This document shows, in pieces, positions 49,401-61,204 of a stretch of 64,000 nt of DNA. The notes under the pieces were generated by a model. The model had not been told where the DNA came from, did not search any database, and was given only the letters and a program-made list of their open reading frames with translations. The DNA is from Siderastrea siderea (lineage: Eukaryota; Cnidaria; Anthozoa; Scleractinia; Rhizangiidae). The stretch covers positions 74,051,762 to 74,115,761 of the forward strand of contig OZ034969.1 of NCBI GenBank assembly GCA_964030785.1, given 5' to 3'. Positions within the stretch are counted from its first letter, which is position 1. Every line of letters starts with the position of its first letter. The translations under genes were made by a program, and so were the position numbers.

Positions 49401-52188
49401 CGTGACATCACGATGGCCAGACACCTCAGCCAGCCGAGCTGGCGAGTTCATTACTCCCTCCTGGCCGTGGGTTAATAGCGTACCGATACCTTAAACCTAT
49501 TGAATTCTCTCAGGCTACCTGACTATCTAGCATCCCATCCAAGGGGGTGGGGAGTAGCAATACTCTCAGTTGCTTCATGCTACAGAAACCGGCTTAAGCT
49601 CCGGCTCGTATGGCCACCTTGGCTCGTGAGCGACTTTTTCTATCCCACACTAACCATTCAATTAAAAACTACTGAGCCGTATTTAGATGTGTTCTTTGTT
49701 TCACGATAATCGTTCTCAAAAAATGAAACTTGGGGACTTTTTTTTTAGTGAAAAGGTTAGTAAAGTAAAAGTATCCTACGGGTTTTATTTAGTAGTTTTT
49801 GGGATTTATAATAGTAGTTCTCGTAACAATTACATTCAGAACAGACAGGAATGATTTTTGGACAGTTGTCGGAAGTATTTTTTCTAATTCGTTTTTGAAA
49901 ATAATCGAGAGATTTCAGGAATCTTGGAAATCTTACGGATCTTGAGAATTCTGATATTCAAGAAAAGCGTTTGAAGTTTCTATGGGCAATCTTTTCCTGA
50001 TCTGTTTGGGGTGCAAATGTGAGCTATGAAACTGTTGTTCAAACGTGGTATACCTTGAATATCTGTGATTGGTTTGAGGTTTCTCCTGGTTGTGGAATAC
50101 TTTTACAATACTTATCTTCCAAATCTTTACTTCTAAGCTTGCAAGTTTGACTTTGAAGATGGCATCTTTGATTGGAAAAAGACTGGAACAGCTTTTAACA
50201 ACCAGCCTACCTATGGTGACAACTCAGCAGCTCGCAAAAGTCACCCCGCTAATCATCAGGGAAACTGGTGGATTGGAAGCTATGAAAGTCGATCCAACAA
50301 AGTGGCATCAGCTGGAGGGATTCAAGGAGATGGTCCCCAAGGAACTCTTACTTCCCCACCCTTCAAGATTACGGGCAAACACATCTCCTTCCTGATTGGT
50401 GGAGGATGTGATATGAAAACAATTCGTGCAGAGTTGATTGTTGACCACAAGGTGAGGATTCTTCACGTGCATTAAAAATGTAATATTATAGTTATTTTTC
50501 GCATTCTGCAGACTTTAGGGGTCTGAATAGCAGCTGGTAATTAACGAACACATATCCTTTCAGAGAAAAAGTGATCAAAGGTCCTGTTACACAAATTAAG
50601 GTTTTTCGTAACCTGTCTCGCAACTAAAAAAAGGGTGGTTGCAATTTGCTTGCAACCTCCCGTGCAACTAAATTTTTGTTTTGTGAACAAGTTACGTCAT
50701 GGTGATTCAAATGTCAACTACTCACCTCATGCACGAATTGCTCCTACAACATAATAATACTTATTTACTTCAGTTACACACCACATGTCAGCATTCAAGT
50801 ACATCTTTAAGGGTTGAAAATGAAAGTGAGACACGCCCACAAAATAAGATTATGGTACTTTTTAGAAGTTCAATTCAATATTCAAGCTTACAAAAAAATA
50901 GCTAGTTATGACACAATCTTGTTTCGCGGCACATTTTAAGTCAACGATTCGTCACTTTTTTTTCAAAGGAAAAGTATCATAACAATTGTTAAATGCACCA
51001 TTTGTGCGTACAACTTGCAACATTGTTTGGGAGATAAATTGATGGAAAAATTGTTGCGTGTGACAGGGCCTTGAGTGGGACCAAAGTTTGTGTAGCTGCT
51101 AAACATAACTAGCGCACTACGTATTTGTTTCATTTTATCACCAGATACTCGTTCTTTCTTCTAGTCCCAGAACGGTTCTGGGGAACTATAAATACATAAA
51201 GTTTATTTTTTAAAAGAAAAAGACAAGAGAAACTAACAAAGTACACGTCAACGAAGGAGGATAACTAAATTAAAGCGACGCAATGACGGTGATTTCGCTG
51301 ACCTTGGATAGAAAACCGACGAGCAGTACTGAAAAACTTTAACGACTTACAAAGACAACTGACAGCTAACTATGCAAATGACGAAAGAAACTTCTAAAAC
51401 GAGATGGTGAGGGAAAATATTAACGTACATACATACATACATACATACATACATACATACATACATACATACATACATACATACATACATACATACATAC
51501 ATACATACATACATACATACATACATACATACTTTATTGTATAGTTCCCACATCACTTGGGGGCTCATCCGCCATGCATACATACTTCTAAAGAAAAACG
51601 CTGCACGCGAGGACGAAAAGAAAGTTAAAACTAAACAACACGTAGACTGCGAGTAGTCTCATATTTTGGCGATGGCGATTGTGGGGCGGGGAAAATACAC
51701 TAGCGCGCGAAATTTCGGCTTTCCACTCATTTTTGGCGGTCCCCTCGCGTCGCGTATATTCAAAATTTCGTACACGCGCGGGTGTATTTTTGCCCCCCCC
51801 CCACAATCCCCATCGCCAAATTTTGAGACTACTGGCAGTCTAAGCTACACGCGTAATTAGCGCCAACAGTTTGCAAAGTTTATCTTAGGCATGGATTAAT
51901 AGATTGATTGATTAATTCATTGATAGATTCGTTCATTGATTGATTGATTGAAAGATTGATTCATTCGTTGTTTATTGTTTGTTTATTTGTTTATTTGTCC
52001 ATATCGTGTACCAGGTTGTCAGAACCGCCACTGGAAAATGCAGCGAGACAATGACTCGTAAAGTCTGGGATGTTCAAGCCTTTATTGGTCGACATGCGCG
52101 TGTCAAACTGATTGACTTCAACTCTAGCGGTTGGGGCCACATCAACTTTGATGATCTCAAAGGCGACATCAGCTGTGGTCAGGTCTAA
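46410..52188 (+). CDS. Secreted coiled-coil plus lectin-like domain protein (gene B)
   Basis: Exons 46410-46674, 50138-50451 and 52015-52188, phases 1 and 0; 250 codons before a TAA. Residues 1-22 are a signal peptide (KIWFVFLFSATFISLSKC). Residues about 45-80 carry the CHDKEIKTALALIQKKLDSL helix shared with gene A. From residue 90 a ~160-residue beta-sandwich domain follows: CKFDFEDG, WKKTGTAFNNQPTYGDN, NWWIGSYESR, GTLTSPPF, FLIGGGCD, VVRTATG, TMTRKVWDV and SGWGHINFDDLKGDI. It is the complete guide to the partial gene A. The domain resembles the non-catalytic module of GH32-type proteins; no catalytic glycosidase residues are present, so a binding role is inferred. The likely product is extracellular and multimeric. 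Confidence 0.85.
47255..47330 (+). repeat. Retroposon-like 3' end
   Basis: ACCATTGGACCACTGGGAAG followed by TGGCGCTATAGAAATTTATTATT has the form of a retroposon tail. It lies inside intron 1 of gene B. Confidence 0.35.
51425..51585 (-). repeat. (ACAT)n tract after a retroposon-like 3' end
   Basis: About 27 ACAT units. Read on the minus strand, the sequence before the tract is GGCGGATGAGCCCCCAAGTG ... ACTATACAATAAAG, then TATG repeats. It is the same tail type (AATAAAG plus TATG) as at 35035-35196, here inside intron 2 of gene B. Confidence 0.7.
51645..51840. mobile_element. 196-bp MITE with TA target duplication
   Basis: Inverted ends of about 55 bp (GACTGCGAGTAGTCTCATAT at the left; GACTGCCAGTAGTCTCAAAA read inward from the right). 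TA lies directly outside both ends (51643-51644 and 51841-51842), as for Tc1/mariner-type insertions. It lies in intron 2 of gene B, about 170 bp before its last exon. Confidence 0.8.
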
Positions 52189-52325
52189 GGAAGTCCAACG
52201 TTACAAAGATGAAATCAATAAGAGTAAATTACGAATAAGTTAAATATTAAAGGTTAGAATTTATTAACTGTGGTTAGCTTGAACGGTCAATTAAATTTTG
52301 CTGTAGAGTTAATTCTTACATGAAC

Positions 52326-52331
52326 AATAAA
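52326..52331 (+). terminator. Polyadenylation signal of gene B
   Basis: AATAAA 138 bp after the gene B stop codon; a further AATAAA-like cluster lies at about 52543. Confidence 0.6.
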
Positions 52332-52836
52332 CCTCAGACATTTGAAATGTTTACTGGAAGACATTGTCCTTGTCTGTGTTTTCATCCTAGCGGTATACAG
52401 GACGCATGTCACTGTGAACGTAGTAAATATGGCCTACCTCGCCACGAGTCTCCCTGACTCTCCCAGGAGCGTCAAACCGATGTACTTTGAGCCTCTAAAC
52501 AGTTCAAGCCTTAAGGCTAATTACACCTTTTTCCCTTACATAATAAAATAAATGTGTGCAGTACACCAGGTTAAAAGCTACTGATTCGCTTGTTTTTCAT
52601 AAGTCATGTAAGCGTTTGTAACGGACCTTATGGCTATGGCAGAAAGTTTATGTACCAATCTTCTCGTAGACTGTGCGATAGCTTTTTTCAAGTAGATAGT
52701 TCAATTACTAATTAAATATCTTCCGGTGGCTACTATATCTGGCGGAGTACAAAGTTGAAAGATTGTCCAAAAAATGAACAGTTGGCAGAGAAGCTAAGTT
52801 TGAGGAAAATTTTAAGGACAACCTTGCAGCCAAATT

Positions 52837-55308
52837 CAGGGCTCGAAAAAAACTTGAATTCCAGCTTGCCCCTCGGGCAAGCAAGTCACTGAATTTGTTT
52901 GCCCGAGCCAATTTCCCACTTGCCCGTGTTTAAAAAAATTTCTCATGCTCATTAATAATTCATGAGGCATGGACAAAGATCTCGCAAACTGTTTAATGAG
53001 TGATCGCTCTCCTTCTGTTGAACGTTTTGGGAGATCGTTCACATTTACTGTCCTGTCGATTTCATGATACTGTTCTTGTACGTAAAAGCAAATTGCGTGA
53101 GCAGAAACTAAAACTTATTCTGTAAAAGGATATCATAATGTTCGTATGATTCTTGTCTTGTCCTCTCAACGTGTTTTCCCTACTACTTCTTGTCTCAGAT
53201 GGCAACGTTTTCTCTGTCATTACTGCGTTCAAACGAAATTAGCCGCCTTCAGAACGTTTCACCATACGTTTCCTTGAAAGATCCATTAGTGCGTTCATAT
53301 ATTTGTCTACACGTTAGTAGGTTCACACAATTCTTTAGTCTTCTGTTATCGACTTTTTTCCATTAATTGCTACGTTCGTACAATAGTTTCTCTTCCCAGC
53401 GTTTCTCTTTAAGTAAGGTCTTCACAACGTTTCTCTGTATGTAAGTGGGTTCGTCGATCTCAACGTTTCTTTGTAGTTAGCACGTTCGCATGACATTGTT
53501 CTGCTCTTCCTAAGGTTTTCAGTGTATCGGTACATTCGCACGATAAGTCGATATTGCTTAGCGTTTCTCTGTACGTTAGTATGTTCATACGGTATTAGTC
53601 TTGTCTTCTCAATGTTTATCCGTACGTTAGTGCGATTTTAGTTGTCTCATTTACGCTTCTCTGTAATTTTTTGTCCGTAATATTTCAGTTTTCCGTTAGG
53701 CGTTCTTCCGTACGTCACACACGTTCTTACGGAATTAGTTTTGTCTAATAACCTTTCTTCGTAAGTTAGTAGTTGCGTATTTTTAATCATTAGTCTCTGT
53801 ATTTTGGTACGTTGGCAACGTTTCTCCCTACTGTAGTGCATTTGCAACCAACGTGTTTGATGACTTCTCAACGTTTCTCTTTACCTTAGTAAGTTCGAAC
53901 CTTATTAATTTTTTCTGCTCAACGTTTCTCCACACTTAAATAAGCTTATAATTTACTAGTCTTCTCTTGTAGACGTTTGTCTGTACGTGAGTTGAGTGCT
54001 GTATCAGTCTTGTCTTTTTGACGTTTCTCCGTACCTTACAACGTTCGTAAAATGTTAGTCTTGTCTTCCCAACGTTTCTCCGTACGACGACATGCTCATA
54101 TAAGGTTAACTGTTCGAGTTATTCGTCATGATCTGACCGAAACGGGAAATGAAAGGTGTGAACTACATCGCGCCTTGGAATTTGCCCTGAAGGCACATAG
54201 TACTTTGTCTTCGTGTGAGGATCTCTAACTGTTGGAAAGAATAATGAACATTCAAGTTCTTCACTCTTGAGATTACAGAGAGGCATGTTTACAGTACTTA
54301 ACTCGTCTAAAAATTTGACATTGAACACAGTATGAGATTACGCAAAAAGTCTGGCTAGTGGAAATTCATTTTGGCTAGTGAAATCAAACCTCTCACTAGC
54401 CACTTGGCTACTAGGTTACTAAGCTGAAAAGTTAGTCTCGAGCCCTGACAGTCATTTGTTGTGAAAAGAAATTTGATCCAGGCAGATTTTGATCGCGTGC
54501 TAACCAACCAGTGTAGTTCTCAGATCGTCATCTTTCCAGACCTCAGAGCATGAAAAGCCTGAAAATATGCTTGCGTTTATAACCCTGAATTGGCCTTCCA
54601 TTGTTTGATATGTACTTACAGTTACCATAGACTGAGAAGCAATTTACCACACATTCAAAATTTTATATAAAACGCAAGTTCAAGCTTATATGTTTACTCC
54701 ACTTTCTCGCTTCAATTCTGTCTGCATATGTGTATGGTATGCAGCGCTAAAACATATACTAGTAATATGAGGAAAAGAAACCTTTGATGCATAAAGGACC
54801 TGCTAACAGCTAGTAGATTTTTGTCTAAAAATTGAAAAAGGCTTCCCAGTTTAAGCACAAAACTAAGGCCGTTTTAGCTACAGCAGCGTTTTCATCGCAT
54901 GTTCTCTGAACTTTGTTTACCAATTCACAGGTCAGGGAGGGATTTCAACAACTGATTGATTACTGTTACCAAAACCGATTAACGTTTAAGTACTTCAATG
55001 CACTTTAAAACTAAACATCTTAGAAAATGTTTTAGAAAAAGTCATTTTAAGCGACTGCGTGACTGACAAATCAACTGACTAAAACTACAGACCAGATTGA
55101 TATTTAACTTAATTTTCGCAGCTTTGCTAAACGGTCGTGTATGCCGTTAGTGCTGTTATTTGTCACTTATTGGACAGACTGAAAATGTAATTTGATGGAG
55201 GGTTTGCCCGAGCGCTTGCCCGTCGGGCAAGTGACCCTGAAAAGTTACTTGCCCGACCTCAAAATCTACTTGTCCCGGACGACCGGATGGGACTTTTGTC
55301 GAGCCCTG
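52837..55308. mobile_element. Candidate composite of hAT-like ends
   Basis: CAGGGCTCGA begins at 52837. Its reverse complement TCGAGCCCTG ends at 54448 and again at 55308. The outer pair also shares GGGCAAG-rich subterminal text (CTTGCCCCTCGGGCAAGCAAG and CTTGCCCGTCGGGCAAGTG). The inner end is preceded by CTAGCCACTTGGCTACTAGG-type text, apparently a second family. Matching 8-bp target duplications were not found for either pair, so the limits are uncertain. No transposase is seen. Confidence 0.35.
53140..54110. repeat. Degenerate tandem array, ~50-bp unit
   Basis: The phrase AACGTTTCTC(C/T)GTACGTTAGT, with TTCGTACG and TTAGTCTTGTCTTCTC nearby, recurs about 15 times at roughly 35-60 bp spacing. 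Units vary greatly in length and sequence, so the array is old. No coding potential. Confidence 0.8.
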
Positions 55309-55784
55309 AAAATTATCCTCCAATATACCAGCAGGCAAGAAAATTTTTTTTATTAAAAAAAAAACGGCCGATTCATTTGTACTGCTTCTGGCGCTCCAAC
55401 GCAGTTATGGCCATGGCTTAGCGGACGTCCCCCCCAAGAAAAAATGGAAGTTGATTTTTCTCTTCTATTTGCTTACACTGATAAAATCTGACGATGGATA
55501 TCAAATCGGACACAGTGTACCGTCTGACACCTGTCGTTCATGTTTTTTTACACCACTCAAATTCAGTCAACGAAGTTAAAAACTTCTAAGTCGGGCAAAA
55601 CTTTGCGCTTTCAATTAGAAGGTCTTTACAAGAGAATTCTGATAGCAGAAATCTGCGTAACAGATATTGATCAGGTTATGAAGTTATGTACCATTTTGCT
55701 CTCTTTGGTTAACGGTAGACTGCAGTGTTGTTGCCGGCAGGACCTTGAGATTTTAGGAGGTAGTGTGATTTTTTTTATAAAACA

Positions 55785-55915
55785 ACAATAATAACAACAA
55801 CAACAACAACAACAACAATAATAATAATAATAACAATAATAATAATGATAATAATAATAACATATTATAACAATAGTGTTTTATGAAAGAGGATACATTT
55901 ACAATGTCTTCTACA

Positions 55916-55974
<59 letters not shown>

Positions 55975-55985
55975 GATGGATGATG
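55785..55985. repeat. Compound triplet microsatellite (AAC/AAT and ATG)
   Basis: (AAC)n then (AAT)n to about 55862, a ~50-bp interval, then about 20 ATG triplets (55914-55972) grading into GAT/GAC. The region 55986-56150 has three copies of a CCCCGAAATGATCC-like phrase. Confidence 0.9.
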
Positions 55986-57106
55986 GTGACGACGACGATG
56001 ATGATAAATCAACATTGCACAAGAGTGCTGTACGGCCCCCGAAATGATCCCCAAATCGACCCTTAGATGATCCAGATCCCGAAATGATCCCCGTTTTTTT
56101 TTTCAACGCTGACCCCGAAATGATACCTAGGTAATTATCGGAACTGAATAGCACACGGTACTTGAAACTGACAAAAATTCTATCCTTAGTTTATAATTCG
56201 AATTACACCGTTTTCCAAAAGTACTCGAAAAATGCCGTTCACGTTTTTCACATCTTTCTTGTCTCACTCATTTTTTCTTCACACTTGTTAATCATTCTTA
56301 ACAAAATTTCAATCTACAATCAAATTCAAAAGCCGAGAAACGGATCGTGAGTTGTGTTCAATTACAAAATCAGCCTTGAGTCTTACTGTGCGGCGTGTCT
56401 TACTGTGACCACCCAAAAAACTTTTTCGAAAGTCATAATTAACCAATCATATATAGCGCGAGATTTTGGTTGATGGTCACACCGGCTCGAAAAGGAAAAA
56501 AGGCGAGGGTGTTGGCGAAGGCAAAGTAATAAGAGAATTTTGCCCAAGTGCAACAAGAAATTCCGGTGTCTCTGCAGGAGCTTAGGGCAGTGCACAGTAC
56601 TACAGCGAGGGCTGTTCGCAATGAGTGGTTTACTTCCTAAAAGTTTCCACAAATTTTGCATGGTGGACTGGTAATGCTTTCAGTAAGTGTACCACTCTAA
56701 AGTTTATGTTAATTTCAACCTTAAAATTTGTAAGGGAAGACTTTTACATACTTACTTCCGTTTAAAATGCCATTTTGCTACTTGTATTCAAAACTTTTGC
56801 ATCGTTTCTTTTGAAAAAAATCGTTGAAGATAGTAGTTGTGACCGATTGCTCGTAATTCATTATCTAGCGATGTTTACTGAGCGATATTCTAGTTTTATT
56901 TTGTCGATAACAACCAACCGCTAAGCGTTCAAAAGGTTTATATTCATTTCTTGTTAAAATTAAAATAGAAGTGGCTTTTTTACTTTTTTCTTTTATATTA
57001 ATATTGTATTAGTTACAAATTAAGATATGTACTAAACCATATTTGATTTATACACTGATTGCCCGAGAGTACTGAAGTTTTATACTTGAGAAAAAACATC
57101 TAATAT

Positions 57107-57343
57107 CTACAAAAGGGAAAGCGAAAAGTCCAAGTTACGAAATTTGCCTTCGACTTTATCTTTGTCACGGCTTTCTGCTGCGAACTCCGTCGGCACATCG
57201 CTTGAGTTTGCAGCATTTGGCAGCGGTCGGGGACGCCAAATGATAGCAGAGCTAGTGGCTTCTGGTTTTTTCTGTCCACAACCATGGCTTTTGCGGTGGT
57301 CTGAAGACATTTTCCCAGGAGCTCCGCTTTTAGCCTTGGCCAA
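57107..57343 (-). CDS. Possible terminal exon of an unrecognised gene
   Basis: An open minus-strand stretch preceded by an acceptor-like TATATAG (about 57350) reads LAKAKSGAPGKMSSDHRKSH, then IIWRPRPLPNAANSSDV, and ends in a stop after LDFSLSLL. Composition is coding-like and hydrophilic, but no domain is recognised and upstream exons were not found. The internal ATG (SSDHRKSH...) could also start a small ~65-residue protein. Confidence 0.3.
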   Translation of the reverse strand: MAKAKSGAPGKMSSDHRKSHGCGQKKPEATSSAIIWRPRPLPNAANSSDVPTEFAAESRDKDKVEGKFRNLDFSLSLL

Positions 57344-58441
57344 ATCTATATATTATGTTCAATACTAGAAACAAAATCAGGCACATGATTTCTGGATATT
57401 GATGCTCAATTGCAAAGAAAATAAAATAGCACAATATAAACCAAAATGCGATAATGTTAAATCTAACAAGTTTGATTTAGTCTCAAACGGTTAATATCAC
57501 TGCAAACTATTTGTTATCATTGATCTGTACAACTGTTTTATCAACTTCAGAAACGTCTTCGTTTTCTCCATATCACTCATGATCCTGTGAAGTACTAAAA
57601 CTAGTGAGGATTGAGCAGTAATTCTCTGCTTGGGTTTTCACCTTTTTTCAATCACGCTTTAGAAATTGTTACGGCTGATCGATTGCGCTGCATGATTTCA
57701 AGCATGATTCGCCGATGGTCATGAAATAATTTTAAACATTGTGAATAAAATTAGTTTACAGAAGAAATAATAACTTCATGAGATATTGACAATCGGCAAA
57801 GAATTTACAAATTTCCTTTATCGCTTTGCAATTATGAGAGAATCAAGACGGAAGAATCATAGCAGATGAATCATGCTTGAAAAACCTGGTTCTACACATA
57901 GCTGTGAAATCGGCTTTAACTATAAGGTCTAAAATTAATTAGTGCTCCCTTTTGAAAAATATCTATTGTAAAGTCTTGGAAAAATTTCGTGTTTAAGAGA
58001 GGTTCCTAACATACATCACAAAAAATAAAAACCCTTGACGCACTGTTTCTTACTTCCATCAGTATCTTGGTGCATGATTGGATACTCCAACTGAAACACT
58101 TTTTGATGATATATTACTTAAATCTTTGGACTCAATTTACTCAATGCTTGAAGTTGTTCAGAACAAATTTTGTGCCCAAGTTAAAATTCTAGCTCAGTGT
58201 GTGCGCTGCGTAATTCAAGATCCAGATTTGACCATTTAATGACTTCAGTTGCAAATCGCCTGGCAGTTTGCATGTATCTTTCATGATGCAGGTCACGTCA
58301 TCGGTGACGACCCTTTTCCTATACGAACTAGTTTAAAAAAAAAACGTAAATTAAGATAACAGATGGACGACCTTGGACAATCTAATCCAACTAATCTTAA
58401 TTTTCTGTCTAGTCGGCGGAGACCTAAAAGCAAGATGAAGC

Positions 58442-61204
58442 TTAAGCTGTACAGCTGATGTCGCCTTTGAGGTCATCAAAGTTTATGTGACCCCATCCTC
58501 CAGAGCTGATATCAACTAGTTTAACACTTGCACTTTGACCAAGAAATTCCTGGACGTCCCAAGTCTTACGAGTCATCGTCTCAGTGCAGGCACCAGTGGC
58601 GGTTCTCACAACCTAAAATGGGTCAGCAAAAAATATTTGCTTAAGAACTGACATCAAGTTTTGTTCCAACTTTATACCCGATCCACCATGCACATGGCGT
58701 CACACTCATCACTCAAGAGTAGCTTAAGGTGCTTGAAATGCCTATTGTGAACTCACCTAGAATAAGCACATTGATAAAATGTAGCTATAATAGCATGTTG
58801 ATAAGGAAACAGGACACATTATGCTTCGAACAAAATTTCAAACGAATTGAACTGCTTTTATTTGGCTTTTTAGCAACTATATGCTCCCAAAAGGGCTTTT
58901 CAACATATAATGACATTAATTAATATTGAAATATTATGGAAGAAACTGGCTCCACCCAGCTTGTAAAGACCGTTACATGGATGGTTTTCCATTTCTCCAT
59001 TTTTCCATTTAATGACATGATCGGGGAGACGGTCGTTGTCAGTTCAACATTCCCACTAGTTTTAAATTTGTCAGTTAATAATAGGAAGAAAACATCGGCG
59101 TAAAAATTAACACCTTATAGAATGTATACTTTTAGATATCTATCCAATTTTGATAGTCTCGGATAGGGGGAAGGCTTCTGCAAAAAAGATTAGTGTATTT
59201 ATGCGAGAAAGGTAAATGAGGCCTAACATCTTACTTGATTTCCGATTATCAAATCTGCACGAACAACATTAACGTCACATCCTCCGCCAATCAGAAACGT
59301 AATTTGTGCGCCTATGATTTTGAAGGACGGGAGAGTAAGCGTTCCTTGAGGACCATCTCCCTGCGTTGCTCCTGCCGGTGTTGCTTCTGAGGGTCGATCT
59401 TCCATTCCTCCAATCCACCATTCTCCCTGCTGGTTTGCGGGTTGACCTCTTCCGCGAGCTGTTGGGTTGTCACCGAATGTTGGTTGGTTATCAAACGCTG
59501 TACCAGTCTTCAGCCAGCCATCTATTCCGTCTTCAAAGTCAAACTTGCAAGCTTTGAAGAAAAAATTAGTAGACATTGGTGAACATATAGCTTTCATGTG
59601 TTGTAGATGTGTAATTAGTCAATGGACGTTTGTTGTTAGGTGTAAGTGTTGGCTCTGTCTTGTCTTGTCCTTTCGAAGCAGCCGACTGAAAGAAGCTTTG
59701 CATATGTAGGGTGTCAGTATTTCCTAGCTTTGGAGAACAATGTTGCTTTATACGCTTATGGAGAAAACAGTGGAGACTGTTTGATAGCCATTTCCATCGA
59801 TACTTTCTCGGTTTATTTCAGCCGATGGCTAGCAGCCTTACTTTTTAACTAAATTTCTTATTTCGACACTTTGAAATCATTAATTTGGTTCTCCAGTGCG
59901 TGCATTTTAAAAACAACAAGCAAATGGCGCACTGAACAGCTAATCAAACAGCAGTATTACATGTTACAAAACGACGTTTTGCCGGATAAACAAACCCAAG
60001 CTAAAAGGTTTGTGAAAACCACGCTGTTTATACTGGTTTTTAACCTCAGGTTTTTAACTTGAGCCGGTCTGTTTTCTGGCATTTGACAGTTGGCATTGAA
60101 ATGGCTTAAATGCGCTGTTTGGATGAGGTATTTACAGTCAAGTGGAAACAGAACTCCTTAATTTATTTGTTTTCTCTTAATTTTTGCAGTTCAAGAAAAA
60201 TTCATTACCTGGAAGCAGACGATGTTTTGGTGTTCAATAGCCTATACTTGACGTATCGCATTATTAATTACATCAAAACGTTTCCCATTTTGTTTGGTTT
60301 CTTTGTTTTTTTTTTCGCATGATTTCATTCATATGTACAGGCAAGGACTAGAATTTTCTAAAAACAATGAAAACTGTAAATCGTCATGGAAACCAAACAA
60401 ATTGCAACATCAATGCCTTATGCTGTTAATTAAGTAAACTGTATTTGTTTCTTTACCTTCGCAGTGAGATCCATAAAATCCCAGCTGGTATGAATTCATT
60501 TGAAAGTCGGGAACGCAGGTCCCGTTGTTAAGGCAAGGACTGTCTTGGCACGGAGACTGTAAAATAGGAATTAAAGGTGTACAGAGTGTTACTTCGAGCC
60601 TTTACTCGTAGAATTAAATGACGCTTCCTTTACCCTTTTATTTAGTTGTATCTTTTATCACAACTTCAGAATTTAACTTTGGAACAACACTACAATAATG
60701 TGAGCACACAGTGTTCACATAAAGGGTTAAAGTTTTAAGTGAACCCAGTGAGAATCTTCAATCGGAATTCATCAATGATAATCAACCTAGGAGTAAGTAA
60801 ATGGTTAAACTTGAAGCTAACTTTTTTTTTTAGTTTTATGGCAAACTCACCCATGACGGGCTGTAATGATGGAAGGAAGCGTTTTCTTGCAGCTTGTTTT
60901 TTGCTCCGTACTTGTCGGCGTCCAGCAACTCACATAGATACAGATCATTAGGGTCTGGATACACCGCAACGTTAAACGAAATACAATGTGGCCCTGTTAT
61001 GCACTTGAATGGGCACTCCAATTCTTCTTTTAGTAGCAAGGAGTTGTTCACTGTCACTGATAAGTGTTGGAAAAAATCCACCTTGAAATTTCCGAAGTTA
61101 AATCTTTGATCTGAATTTCGGTTAAGAGAGCTTTGCTGCACAGCCACTACAGTTTGAAGCGAATGAAGAAAACCCGAGATAATTAAGAAGACACTACAAG
61201 TCAT
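58442..61204 (-). CDS. Secreted PAN - EGF-like - lectin-like protein (gene C)
   Basis: Exons 61204-60851, 60556-60457, 59551-59235 and 58612-58442; phases 0, 1, 0; 313 codons. Start at the ATG of MTCSVFLIISGFL, a clear signal peptide. Residues about 60-118 form a PAN/apple-type domain (CPFKC, CISFNVAV, CELLDADKYG, FHHYSPSW). Residues 119-151 are an EGF-like unit (CQDSPCLNNGTC ... GFYGSHCE) lacking the two cysteines normally between NSYQ and GF. Residues 152-313 are the same lectin-like module as genes A and B (CKFDFEDG, LKTGTAFDNQPTFGDNP, FLIGGGCD, VVRTATG, GGWGHINFDDLKGDI). Donors GTGAGT, GTAAAG and GTAAGA, acceptors TTTTACAG, TTCAAAG and ATTTTAG. Secreted; a role in extracellular recognition or matrix is inferred. 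Confidence 0.85.

Noticed and set aside
56383..56661. 92-codon minus-strand frame MQNLWKLLGSK...
   Set aside because: Overlapping alternative frames of similar length and no recognisable domain; composition looks random.
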